IMG/VR virus record: IMGVR_UViG_3300021963_004861
Span: 1-37,246 of that record
DNA from: a virus
Strand: one strand, 5' to 3'
Length of the DNA: 37,246 nucleotides
Shown: in pieces, positions 17,101-20,584 of the stretch
Layout of the letters: each line of letters opens with the position of its first letter
How positions within the stretch are numbered: position 1 is the first letter of the stretch
Position numbers and translations under genes: made by a program
Notes under the pieces: generated by a model
The model's database searches: none
The model's input: the letters and a program-made list of their open reading frames with translations, nothing else
Told to the model about the DNA's origin: nothing

Positions 17101-18938
17101 AACAATGCGTGTGCTGGCTCATGCAAGTGAGCCTCTGGAACAAAGTCTGCCTTGTTTAGCCAGATTACCTTTTTCTGGACACCGCTCTTATCCGTTTGGT
17201 ATCCAAAAGAGCCACCCCTGTGTTCTTCTGGGTTAGGTACATCCCTGAAAATGTTTGGAAACTCAGACCTTACTTCGGATGCATCGGAGAACCGCAACTC
17301 AACGGCTTTATCTACCGACCAGAGTTGCATGTAGGAAGCCCTTACAACCGCAGAAATCCTTTGGTCATTTAGTTTGTCAATCTGGGAAACGACTTCCCTT
17401 AGTGCGGAGCCGTGCCTAGGAGAGTTCTTTTCAATCTCATTGATTTGGCTATCCCAGTTCTTGATGACGTTCTCCTGACCTAGACCTCCATTGTAGACGT
17501 TATGGATGTGCCTGAAGGAGCCAGAAATGCCACCCCAAGCAAAGCCTACGCCCATGGCACCAGCCGCACCTTCGCCTCTGGCGTTCAGGTAGCCAAGGAC
17601 ACCCATGTATGCGGCGTCGCCGACGGCACTCTTGAGGACAGGCATAGCCATCGATGCGGGCCATCCGACCACGACATTCGTGAATTTTGCGACCATCCTA
17701 GCCTCCTCGCTGAGGGGAATCCTAGAGCCGTTCTTCAAAGACAGCCTTTCGAGCATGGACTTGCCCATGTGCTCGGTCTTGACGGCTACGACACCCTGCG
17801 AGTAATCGATGATTTCATTGCCAAGGGCGCTGGCGTATTCGGTCAACGGCTTGACGCCAAGCGAGAAGAGGGTCGAACGGATTGGGGACAGGGAAGCGGC
17901 ACCGCCACCGACGATGGTTTCGCCAGCATCGGCAAGGGCAGTGCTAGCCGCATTTCTGATGACGTTGGGGTGGCTACCAGTGGTCTCTGCGATGTTTCTG
18001 GCACCGCTTTCAATCTTGCTCTGGATTACGCTGAAAGGAGTGGCGATTGCGTTAGCCGTACCAGTGATTGCGGTACCAGTGATTCTGGACGCAAAGTTCT
18101 TACCTCGTTCTGCGACGTTGTTGAAATGCTCCCTGATTGGGGCAATCATCTCGGACATCGCAGAGCCGACATCTGCGGCTTCTGCCATCCTCATTGCGTC
18201 AGAAGTCTTAAAGGCACCTACGGACTGCCTAAGAGCCTTACGTGCACTGAACGGCTTGAGCAACAGGTGTGGGGTCTCAAGACCGATGTAGGACAAGGCA
18301 TTAGCCAACTTAGGGTCAATCATGCTCTTGATGAACTCCTTGTGCTCCTCTGGCACGAAGTCCTCAAGCATGGTGCGCTTGCCGTCCTGTAGTTCCTGAG
18401 ACTTGTTGTTGAACATCCTAGCCTCGTTGAACTGCTTGATGCGTTCTTCCGTGGTGCCGTTGCCAGTCAGGTACTCCTTGAACTTGAACAAAGGAGAGGC
18501 TGGGTCTTCGGACTGAGCCAAAAGACCATACAAATCGTTGATGTCCCTAGCCACGCCATCCAAGGCAGACATGGGAGCCTTGAGGGGGTTCTGAACCAGA
18601 CCTACGGCAATGTCCTTGGGGACGGAGGCGACGATGTTCGCCATCTCCTTGACCATGTTGAAGGAGAACGTGTTCTTCTCCTTGTTCGCAACCTCGAACA
18701 GTTCGAACATGCGTCTGCCCTGAGGCGTCGTATGGTCGAAAGTACGATAGCGGTTTTCAGCCATGTAGTTCCAAACCTCGTCTGGAGTGGGTTCGCCACT
18801 GTCCAAGGCTGGAACTTGCTCCTCCTGCTGAGCACTACCGAAGTCCATCCTCAACCCGCCCTGAGCGATTTGGCTCAGACCTTGGTCAAGGATGTCATTA
18901 GGGATTTCTGGTTGTTCAGGAGCGTTGCTGTCAATCAT
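2091..18938 (-). CDS. Giant polyvalent virion protein, 5,615 aa
   Basis: One uninterrupted frame of 16.8 kb. The start ATG overlaps the previous stop as ATGA, and the end overlaps the holin start. Visible elements in order are: a hydrophobic, Gly/Ala-rich segment (about 417-475); a zinc-peptidase-like domain with HEPAH at 606-610 and a possible third ligand E714; NLMVG signatures at 1140 and 1239 followed by a degenerate peptidase copy; SLMVGG at 1847 with a module ending in HEVQH (2045-2049); NLMVGG at 2369 with another apparently degenerate copy; a long helical middle (about 2700-3900); NLMVG at 4192 followed by a module with EIQSD (4668-4672); and a final HLMVGG at 5574, 37 residues from the end. 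These signatures match the polyvalent proteins of phages and conjugative elements. Like T7 gp16 it is the last virion gene before lysis. Inference: it is packaged and ejected to counter host defences or aid DNA entry. Confidence 0.85.
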   Translation of the reverse strand: MIDSNAPEQPEIPNDILDQGLSQIAQGGLRMDFGSAQQEEQVPALDSGEPTPDEVWNYMAENRYRTFDHTTPQGRRMFELFEVANKEKNTFSFNMVKEMANIVASVPKDIAVGLVQNPLKAPMSALDGVARDINDLYGLLAQSEDPASPLFKFKEYLTGNGTTEERIKQFNEARMFNNKSQELQDGKRTMLEDFVPEEHKEFIKSMIDPKLANALSYIGLETPHLLLKPFSARKALRQSVGAFKTSDAMRMAEAADVGSAMSEMIAPIREHFNNVAERGKNFASRITGTAITGTANAIATPFSVIQSKIESGARNIAETTGSHPNVIRNAASTALADAGETIVGGGAASLSPIRSTLFSLGVKPLTEYASALGNEIIDYSQGVVAVKTEHMGKSMLERLSLKNGSRIPLSEEARMVAKFTNVVVGWPASMAMPVLKSAVGDAAYMGVLGYLNARGEGAAGAMGVGFAWGGISGSFRHIHNVYNGGLGQENVIKNWDSQINEIEKNSPRHGSALREVVSQIDKLNDQRISAVVRASYMQLWSVDKAVELRFSDASEVRSEFPNIFRDVPNPEEHRGGSFGYQTDKSGVQKKVIWLNKADFVPEAHLHEPAHALFDHLEETDADFPNLIRQFFGLDNPDVAVLSDDALASLMSEYKARQMSVNPSYIPEIKKNYLNRISKMREEVKNGSVNPNELVSGGKSRLFEAYPELREIMTEMFAYSASNQQLLKTPDFFARHPESNTLRNHLENLHTLMNQKQVSKAEMAGLIIKEQRMGNKDVAFQTFMWEDGTYRSVEPLDKWCETLMRKCLRHGDIDAYTMSPDRLDSFLKTTGKDRFGQVVKGGKTMKDRKEVDILITENAGQMLDIWEKMDPAKRPKIDVEQGGNKKIDLTNVPKEGWDALYGNINMTKSEIDDLRGICETIRDNRAGKPVFNVFFGQYLGRTHQVIRGGLVQRLTGKDVPVTYRHFSPFSAELRFDKFDENGKPTREAKGHVTLHVVDVAVLNRRRMKMWQRADCRARFTDFAHFTRTFTQYMHNLSQPTGIRVESVKLFDKEFGSDAAKVRDIMYETFGGRKRVDEGYINIPENGYRGNADGPNYPFHSLRFELLANLEKQPSVFQETFGNSLGALPYNHTEAYEGVRRNLMVGTGFRQHDLDNDKKFWSNGAGYEVRTDGTRYRLFSPYGNSIGVYPSPDKAFIGAGKHAKKSDPLDMSPVVAGEAPIKDPEVDITPTFREILSGKSNLMVGAMDIYSGERKFYNLTFKSKNNIPLANFLEKVQQGKEEASISLSELIGDMEHGVKLLRDYPEFSQLKVYRQNSIRGDVFQSVQFGKNHDMFLGLNDQMIKSRKFLTNVSAIIQSELQKYISHKEGVLPISMYHVRSGGTEGIQQYHTLMAISEFNKEYMDWSRNNPDQPIEKWMESVSIENANEIYKGFSNALERLSSNEQIKRFGKKNPDAYNSLIGWAKSLGNSFTGENPTSFILQYGTASIMVADRALLKLPENVMNSIGQSEYGAIIKFLQSPAGFTHGISKYPRAGSPIEIESRLVEESPFVSKSGQPVRAMVPNFILQNSELHQGFDKFSFFTITETGNKNDAFHTLLATNGGITTSTLITPNKPQVGSSTSDAKSYASNWLTKGGFNTNGTPITDVNASLIWSGDAPFVSFEKNGMSFKPLMSGEHIRILQEVASGFDFISPEDVKQIASVSGIERFSRLLWKNGLEGVQSRMAYNLCLGAIDIQKGIEIIKQSEEGVRYSEMYANVSGPINEPQKLGAVLMNDGYAKLALTMFENGSESAYGSDKFKTTPQGVAVLGSNQSTHKTIKIVDKLRQRYESAGYRLDDKVPHVKRGNASSLMVGGFRSSTAKEMEMETTGMLRYFRDSRGNVYKSYEFTDASASLNMHAAEGSISKLPFIRIADEDKRQAFLKKYQQAKENVKNVGNMSPAQAYKMFKYGYSTEGFISQSIPVMDLEEVLHHDLLYKFYPKARDIKVRFTEGYGASFNRGDKSITLGIDRFIGHEIGLDSELTETQRALDAQKFGIDTDRGATEVLLHEVQHAIQMEEGWIDSSSISNLNAYKSVFKYLMGKISGADGITYDVEGSKLDKGSIEMITGDANSLADVSAYDAIDSVRKMFNSPMHHRVRKMAVPAMHRVASSLAMRLHDEYAQAPDGFPDKELAIKHSNILMAIAKEAREVGDMLTRGEIDEATAAVRIAGSADSVYYRFLEARTAAEQELNGTPIGRTIKLDEPWDSMYLNKVIGTMTAYERSGDEAWLSDETSGSVILKSMVDNFGWMQYLAQPHEVQASQTGKRRKLTQKQLNASATETGYVRSGIEGFESIVTQSNGFGPSIAELGRLLNEGADSHALARAYGTYGTSNLMVGGLGKGESVTEYKKSYTPEDALNYLGRLSTVSHHLTMINRDYALLRRIAVSSSGFEVDKNGKVRLIFRTAEIQPSNEVMSSLKREGRISDVIKERIPNLTQREGVNNTLDNEPSESQKEILRNVPWFSSMSNSGDRVSDGGIPKGVIIANLLDEGNQNTMSFESLAKLLDAKITMEKIIETPIESINLVMQDDFPAVVKLKDLKNLLLERGISQDGLVLGNIDAITDRASSQDITYTKQELVNILAINHQIITAESVMGSSFGKERLMNAIKDAKLNPREIGFGLVRTLSPSDLNSIVRQVFKGDGSLGFDSQIELATKKTKFFVAVGSGISFNMGARPDWIDADAWASLSNRLREKGIVPSVEASRFTSLSTELMDGIPQSVINTLHEKASELNERFARKLFLIKPFYEQMAKAIEEKEVSVSQDMVNEMKVSMLSDVLLNEVAMKPEATLMGGRQSDRMLPTTVPITSSDIDSRNKRFGYETSPRPFGALALNINALGTMAASDVAMVATRFVQNPAVGMHIPSAWGYDSGQYKWHGDTPLNMGGGRGSLNLANSIYGYEEPSNSQVVAMMMESVGRHYGSINQTVLALNKIANEYVSAMSFFENDDARRGTYNELIKKVRDLSDIATHVSMRYDALTVLGTLDRGQSSASSRVRSVQSLIGTNAFVAKDGTYVVSNLEPVRVNAYQSHAGLTNFPYIYSGDKAVVHNPTSVRKLGDMSTAFMRNDYERVVLMNGDVVDENGNVVRTAREFYQNMLDSSRASIGQLNMLTSWGIDGRPSAQPQARLRPSRRLMRSGNHAIHSALYQLCARKGISAQVISNALVQGGANSRLIDMLKNHAQHYVSAMQKDYGVSDNEFHSMAQLAPVFAPFFAKAMSEKQVIFRDGVADTADIFTPEQRESYNNLFAYTYAELVADPEKAAQLYRQVGDFVDSMSPSQASCIANNVANGTIGTHVDASVGILSAFSVLDGIPDAEFVHLDALINGNFKEELKKAIGTYVRDGGSFWEKGLNEDVSPSDNSMEGYSHTYLRECALACMNREFLFSYVMALKNMDHFEGVRHENVTTPEGIASLSKTDGTGVLHSDSMQFVNRESYSYVTIDETQASSSGIDNTYDHNKIDVDGANLRGRLHALENQTFVRHFDQKSNRKQEKLVRSGMGMGQTFLQPVDVLSDSNSRSASISQEAIQSNISNNKVIPAGTSLSRLFVRKRMTDYLSSLASSGNGNVAIEPARFSMSGRREFSVPVVSMGASGRRGSEFTNNLLNIGAMSIGIGASDASALASPETSEMTSAHFSENLEYSTEVRRKTSQGSGENYRSAPFGFKPQYGFAFKKLEDGSIVVNVSGDIHSPKYAIHHRSDRTFFKEGKFNLGFSIKEGVGFDPYTNTILPHSPYINSGSMPQGIELFNTLTHKVSGPAWAKEIVKASNQIAKGGYAQTRDFRASALGTESFSLRSHQAYGAVFAGEADASNRDHVSGAYGLISHNTSADYVTVTFRPNTPIEAIRAGLHHLVVGNGMHAILANSNIVRVNPELASMAHLDASSQRYRIGESLEFAENTSRTLNQKESVMPFSSVVAKLRRGETSQTSTAHYRKLSAHAQLASAMHPHLMDDLDNLCGMIASKDSGYFLPPTERILAMNGDKASAIELMFPNRPELMNYAWDGRSDANVSIVPKKDYTAGAKGKVSGYLVGYNTVTGMDEIGRPVVSRKVVMVKTMPEAEALRAKFSVSTSKAELAMLLDSMSNETQKDIRTIEQHGENSPMVKALISDFSSVGPNENGAVGSVGRVGFRVGELDKVFDKKADAQAVAKMLETPDALSTSRTNLMVGDRNPSELENLTRAKLNFGSGYGPFEFTSKLMKVIAYAKKKTGRDLFPHSMTGAEWFKHIKENQVSKDEIRQSGLAVLLHHMYDQQLSRQELAEFIYTLYPQTMRISRNTRLEHEIRAAVDPNTHQHNSTSRIHFPFISDLAKNAQTATERYFGNLNAIAQAIEQGKASGDETVVAQSKLAEEAASGSLSRIAVEHGLVNDMPDTRGGTFKENIEALHAHYTAQRTDMSPENMQTGPNMTIRPAYLHAIQEEILARKVESIGKTVNEILGNVATVDPWDYSLATIGQEMTNLTYAQLTTYGNDKGPYGKSGALGNTYPTNPSATWNMGLLFKHDRDHSDWASTYGPYTSQVMQVEQHTTRQKAEYKKYIDELTALTQTPLDPAEKERINRIIAGARAVMEIRERIAKANNVWDAGHYANNPNGTLQLGHLRVSEGISLNETNGLAIHEDHFTDTRYPLAGTKPSREPLIVIEEIQSDPFQYKTFGLPSEPTETLPEDFAQIEGLMKSNELKALKESYDKLLSATESSAHSISQGVQEIKANRKGLSRQVNRGLIRRTMEMISPFEMYAFVNGFKVMELRNQGRFIKDTGRRLKVPESYRSVISEPEIPVYEFDFDGQGMSGVYAKNGNGTAELMSIAQNVSDSWVVDKLVRSVQYKISHALHELHMSTKEKVGSSEASMRSLMMDIIAEDEAFAMASPQILESWNTTYEYGTFDFESLAQRVIAEMDKRVEQYALSGGHNLEGADKSVHMRIMRAASDEMKAMLKTQGNSLKLTALHHDGNSISTNNFDARSELFEKLASNERSFNASWDPYDGNASFLGNLVGFGNYGPDFRIPVSDRHDWSYGMMPMGNYVSALGKTIASVALPVANYNSGATARAKLDALQAQIKEMQKIVPISGGDRPHITTSMFFGVEDIYRNVSLHSTVMKAAAVGYDQIGMTDARHHFTRGNSSEYIASGFVGKDRYMLLSQHAGALPSLALFESLPQDIKEKAYGNFYGRLKTLTGEEVSQMGNGLVFDHAGSSGDIDKHVFNMLMDAQKILNAEHPEHAKHIALINSSFSTPSDLRFKGLMATAHLGRSNLLGPDGKPIKYKTPDGQSGSRFFTNQYGTLRGGEKNQNQRLIDQSAMNINQMAMIVEAANKWGYASNYGLPMHYMELHFTGQSKEALEAVSTDSFDRPVMDMRDGEFIFLDPKTAKEIGRTRDKEHAIELYSQLSRYRGKNPYIKMFEKEYGPLGGYIKTAFNWGSQSKDGLISENSQLTDTAMGDARNDLSQFPDFRDYTAQTRERGKKTLLISKDASQIEDAPTGPQYKGLWTGYQTTSSSLALMLMKRGIPMKSEQAKKFISSMDVASVTLMRFKPRFPTEQHRQAWRKKAIDGIAHLMVGGDPLEKPKASPMLLETLKRVATFTNRASNAYTDDETP
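2205..2219 (-). repeat. LMVG signature 6 (HLMVGG)
   Basis: Residues 5574-5578 of the giant protein, 37 residues before the C-terminus, where no complete domain could follow. Confidence 0.85.
4839..6365 (-). other. Segment E of the giant protein: helical module plus EIQSD domain
   Basis: Residues 4192 to about 4700. NLMVGD is followed by GAEWFKHIKENQVSKDEIRQ and SGLAVLLHH, a helical pattern (WxxxLKxxGVKxDExxxSGL) that precedes the EIQSD domain in other phage polyvalent proteins. Then come GHYANNPNGTLQLGHLRV and PLIVIEEIQSD (EIQSD at 4668-4672). Known proteins usually continue EIQSDWHQ; here it reads EIQSDPFQ. Confidence 0.6.
6351..6365 (-). repeat. LMVG signature 5 (NLMVGD)
   Basis: Residues 4192-4196 of the giant protein, opening the helical/EIQSD module. 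Confidence 0.85.
11019..11834 (-). other. Segment D of the giant protein: second apparently degenerate copy
   Basis: Residues 2369 to about 2640. NLMVGG is followed by GFEVDKNGKVRLIFR (cf. the strand pair of segment C), a helical stretch with FESLAKLLD, and ELVNILAINHQIITAES in the place where segment C has its HEVQH helix. No HExxH is present. The relation to segment C is weaker than that of segment B. Confidence 0.35.
11820..11834 (-). repeat. LMVG signature 4 (NLMVGG)
   Basis: Residues 2369-2373 of the giant protein, opening segment D. Confidence 0.85.
12714..13400 (-). other. Segment C of the giant protein: polyvalent module with intact HEVQH
   Basis: Residues 1847 to about 2075. The order is SLMVGGF, then TGMLRYFRDSRGNVYKSYEF (the TGWxRGxDGKWRFEI-type strand pair of polyvalent proteins), then EVLHHDLLYKFYPKARDIKV (the LxHPELFxAYPxLRDIxV-type signature), then LLHEVQHAIQMEEGW with HExxH at 2045-2049 and a Glu pair close behind. 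This combination is typical of the zincin-like domain in large polyvalent proteins. Confidence 0.65.
13386..13400 (-). repeat. LMVG signature 3 (SLMVGG)
   Basis: Residues 1847-1851 of the giant protein, ahead of the module with the intact HEVQH motif. Confidence 0.85.
14784..15224 (-). other. Segment B of the giant protein: degenerate peptidase-like module
   Basis: Residues 1239 to about 1385. After NLMVG comes GERKFYNLTF, then LLRDYPEFSQLKVY, then IIQSELQKYISHKEG. By eye this follows the same order as segment C (YEF; YPKARDIKV; LLHEVQHAIQMEEG), but HExxH is replaced by SExxK (1356-1360). It would be a catalytically dead paralogue, if the alignment is right. Confidence 0.45.
15210..15224 (-). 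repeat. LMVG signature 2 (NLMVGA)
   Basis: Residues 1239-1243 of the giant protein, 99 residues after signature 1. Confidence 0.85.
15225..15521 (-). other. Segment A of the giant protein: NLMVG plus small beta module
   Basis: Residues 1140-1238. The segment starts with NLMVG and is only 99 residues long, ending where the next NLMVG begins. It contains GYEVRTDGTRYRLFSPYG followed by NSIGVYPSPDKA, a compact strand-rich pattern. A similar pattern (FIFLDPKTAKEIGRTRDKEHA) recurs near the C-terminus of the same protein. Confidence 0.5.
15507..15521 (-). repeat. LMVG signature 1 (NLMVGT)
   Basis: Residues 1140-1144 of the giant protein; codons AAC CTG ATG GTC GGC. Confidence 0.85.
16719..17321 (-). 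other. Domain: zinc metallopeptidase-like region (HEPAH) of the giant protein
   Basis: Residues about 540-740. HEPAH at 606-610 is a HExxH zinc site followed by a helix (ALFDHL). A Glu in TEMFAYSA (E714) could be the third ligand of a gluzincin-type site. It sits behind the hydrophobic N-terminal segment, a place that would suit wall or protein cleavage during DNA entry. The substrate is unknown. Confidence 0.6.
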
Positions 18939-19867
18939 CTAGGTGAAGAGGTTTCTTTGGTGCCTTGTTCAAGGAACGAATTAGCACGGCTACCTCCAGA
19001 CCTAGGAGCATCAATCTGCAACCCATTAGAGGAGCCGACTTCAAAGATTTTGTCCATGGACGCCTTACGAGCCATTTTCAGGATTTCTAGTTCATTCCCG
19101 CCAAGCCTAGTGAAGGCATTGGATGCACGTTGCGGTACCATGTACTCGGCAAGCAACATGTCGTTATCGGATACGTTGCCTCCCATGCCTTTGGTGTCTT
19201 TCATGATGCCCAAATAGTCAACTTTTATGTTGGATTCCAAAGCCCTAGCCTCAGCGGATGCGTTGCTGGGGTCTAGGCTACCAAGGTATGCATTATTCTT
19301 GTACAGTTGCTCCAGCCTGTTCAGGTCCCTATGGAACTTCTGGACCTTAGACATGAGGTTTCTGTAATTGGTAGCCCCCATGTCACCGCTTTTGAACGGA
19401 ACGACGCCTACGCCAGCCCTCTTTGCCAGCATGCCAAGGGGGACCTTGGTGCCGTTGATGTTGTACTCGCCCTTGGGGGTGATGAAGTAGGACTTTTTGG
19501 TCACATTGCCCTGTTCGTCCATTTCCTCCAAATCGAAGGATTCGTTATTCTGGAACAGGGAAGAACCCTTGCTCTTCATGATGGTCTCGACGGCACCAAA
19601 GTCGCCGATGCCAGCATAGAACTGGGCGTCCTTGGACCTAGGGTCTGGGGCTTTAGCCCTAGATGCGGATACTTGCTGGGAGTTGACGTTCTGCCAGTAA
19701 GCCTTGGATTGGGGGTTGTTGCCGATGTGAGCCCAAGGACTGAAGCCCATGGCTACGTTCTCTTGCGCCCTAGTCTGGGGTCGAGGACCAAGGCTTTGGC
19801 TGGCTAGACCAGCCCAAGAGGACACCTCGTCCTGAGGCTGTGCATCCTGTTCCTGCTCTTCATCCAT
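18935..19867 (-). CDS. Putative internal virion protein, 310 aa
   Basis: The start is taken as the ATG at 19867 (MDEEQEQDAQ), one base after the TAA of the preceding gene (TAA-C-ATG). A longer frame upstream would overlap that gene. The N-terminus is acidic and Gln-rich, the middle has a strand-rich stretch (KSYFITPKGEYNINGTKVPLG), and the rest is mainly helical (NYRNLMSKVQKFHRDLNRLE). It has no signal peptide or membrane segment. It overlaps the giant gene start by four bases (ATGA), so the two are coupled. Position between tail proteins and the giant protein suggests a virion or ejection component. The family is unrecognised. Confidence 0.6.
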   Translation of the reverse strand: MDEEQEQDAQPQDEVSSWAGLASQSLGPRPQTRAQENVAMGFSPWAHIGNNPQSKAYWQNVNSQQVSASRAKAPDPRSKDAQFYAGIGDFGAVETIMKSKGSSLFQNNESFDLEEMDEQGNVTKKSYFITPKGEYNINGTKVPLGMLAKRAGVGVVPFKSGDMGATNYRNLMSKVQKFHRDLNRLEQLYKNNAYLGSLDPSNASAEARALESNIKVDYLGIMKDTKGMGGNVSDNDMLLAEYMVPQRASNAFTRLGGNELEILKMARKASMDKIFEVGSSNGLQIDAPRSGGSRANSFLEQGTKETSSPR

Positions 19868-19868
19868 G

Positions 19869-20567
19869 TTAGTCTTCAAAGGACACTCCCTTGCCCATCT
19901 CAATCGGGACTAGCCTAGCCTTCTTATCCTCACCCATGACCATGGCGTAGCCCATTTTCTTGCCGTTCTTGTTGAATGTAGCGGGAAGATACAGGGGCTT
20001 CGAGGTATTGACGTTCTTGCCCTGCTTGTTTGCGGACCTGATGACGGAATTCCAGAGATTCCTGATGTCGTCGCTGTTGCCAGACTCCACAGCCTTCTTA
20101 GCCATGGCGTTGAAATCGTCCTTCTTCATGCTCTTCAAGCCAGCCCTCCAGCCTTCATCGGAAGCGGAGTGCCTAGAACTGAAGTCCTCTGGGGTGAAGT
20201 CGCCAGACAGACCGCCCATGATGTCCTTGGTGACCTTTTCCCTGAACTTCAACTCTTCCTTTGGAATCACCTTCCCAGAGGCAGAGGTCTTTTCGGAACC
20301 GCCAGAGGTCATGTTCTTGACGGCAGGACCAAGCAGGTAACCAAGACCAGCAAGGACGCCAGTGGATTGAGCAACGCCAGCGACATTACCCAAGTTCTGT
20401 TGTGCATTCGGACTCAAACCAAGACCTTCACCAAGCCCTTCGCCAAAACCACGGCTGATTGCTCCAGTTTTGCTAGGAGTGAAAAACTCCCCAAGCGAAC
20501 TACCAGCACGCTTTGGGATGTTTCCGATGGCTTTACCTGCGGATTGTGCGATTTTTTGAATTCCCAT
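19869..20567 (-). CDS. Putative internal virion protein with Gly-rich hydrophobic segment, 232 aa
   Basis: The N-terminal 60 residues are basic and Gly/Ser-rich (KIAQSAGKAIGNIPKRAGSS, then GFGEGLGEGLGLSP). A hydrophobic stretch at about 70-85 (GVLAGLGYLLGPAVK) could contact membrane. The C-terminal half is mixed and contains LYLPATFNKNGKKMGYAMV. Such composition is common among proteins that podoviruses eject into the periplasm and membrane. The leader before the ATG contains ACACATACTACA and no Shine-Dalgarno sequence. No family is recognised. Confidence 0.6.
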   Translation of the reverse strand: MGIQKIAQSAGKAIGNIPKRAGSSLGEFFTPSKTGAISRGFGEGLGEGLGLSPNAQQNLGNVAGVAQSTGVLAGLGYLLGPAVKNMTSGGSEKTSASGKVIPKEELKFREKVTKDIMGGLSGDFTPEDFSSRHSASDEGWRAGLKSMKKDDFNAMAKKAVESGNSDDIRNLWNSVIRSANKQGKNVNTSKPLYLPATFNKNGKKMGYAMVMGEDKKARLVPIEMGKGVSFED

Positions 20568-20584
20568 TGTAGTATGTGTTTAGA
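20568..20584 (-). promoter_or_regulatory. CA-rich, Shine-Dalgarno-less leader
   Basis: Read on the - strand, the 17 bases between stop and start are TCTAAACACATACTACA, directly before ATG. The final ACTACAATG is identical to that before the gene starting at 37107, and TAATCTA is shared with the capsid-gene leader. It is probably a translation-initiation region; a promoter element is the alternative. Confidence 0.4.

Noticed and set aside
17502-18392. 296-codon open frame on the + strand inside the giant gene
   Set aside because: It is antisense to a recognised coding frame and its translation is a random-looking mix with no motif.
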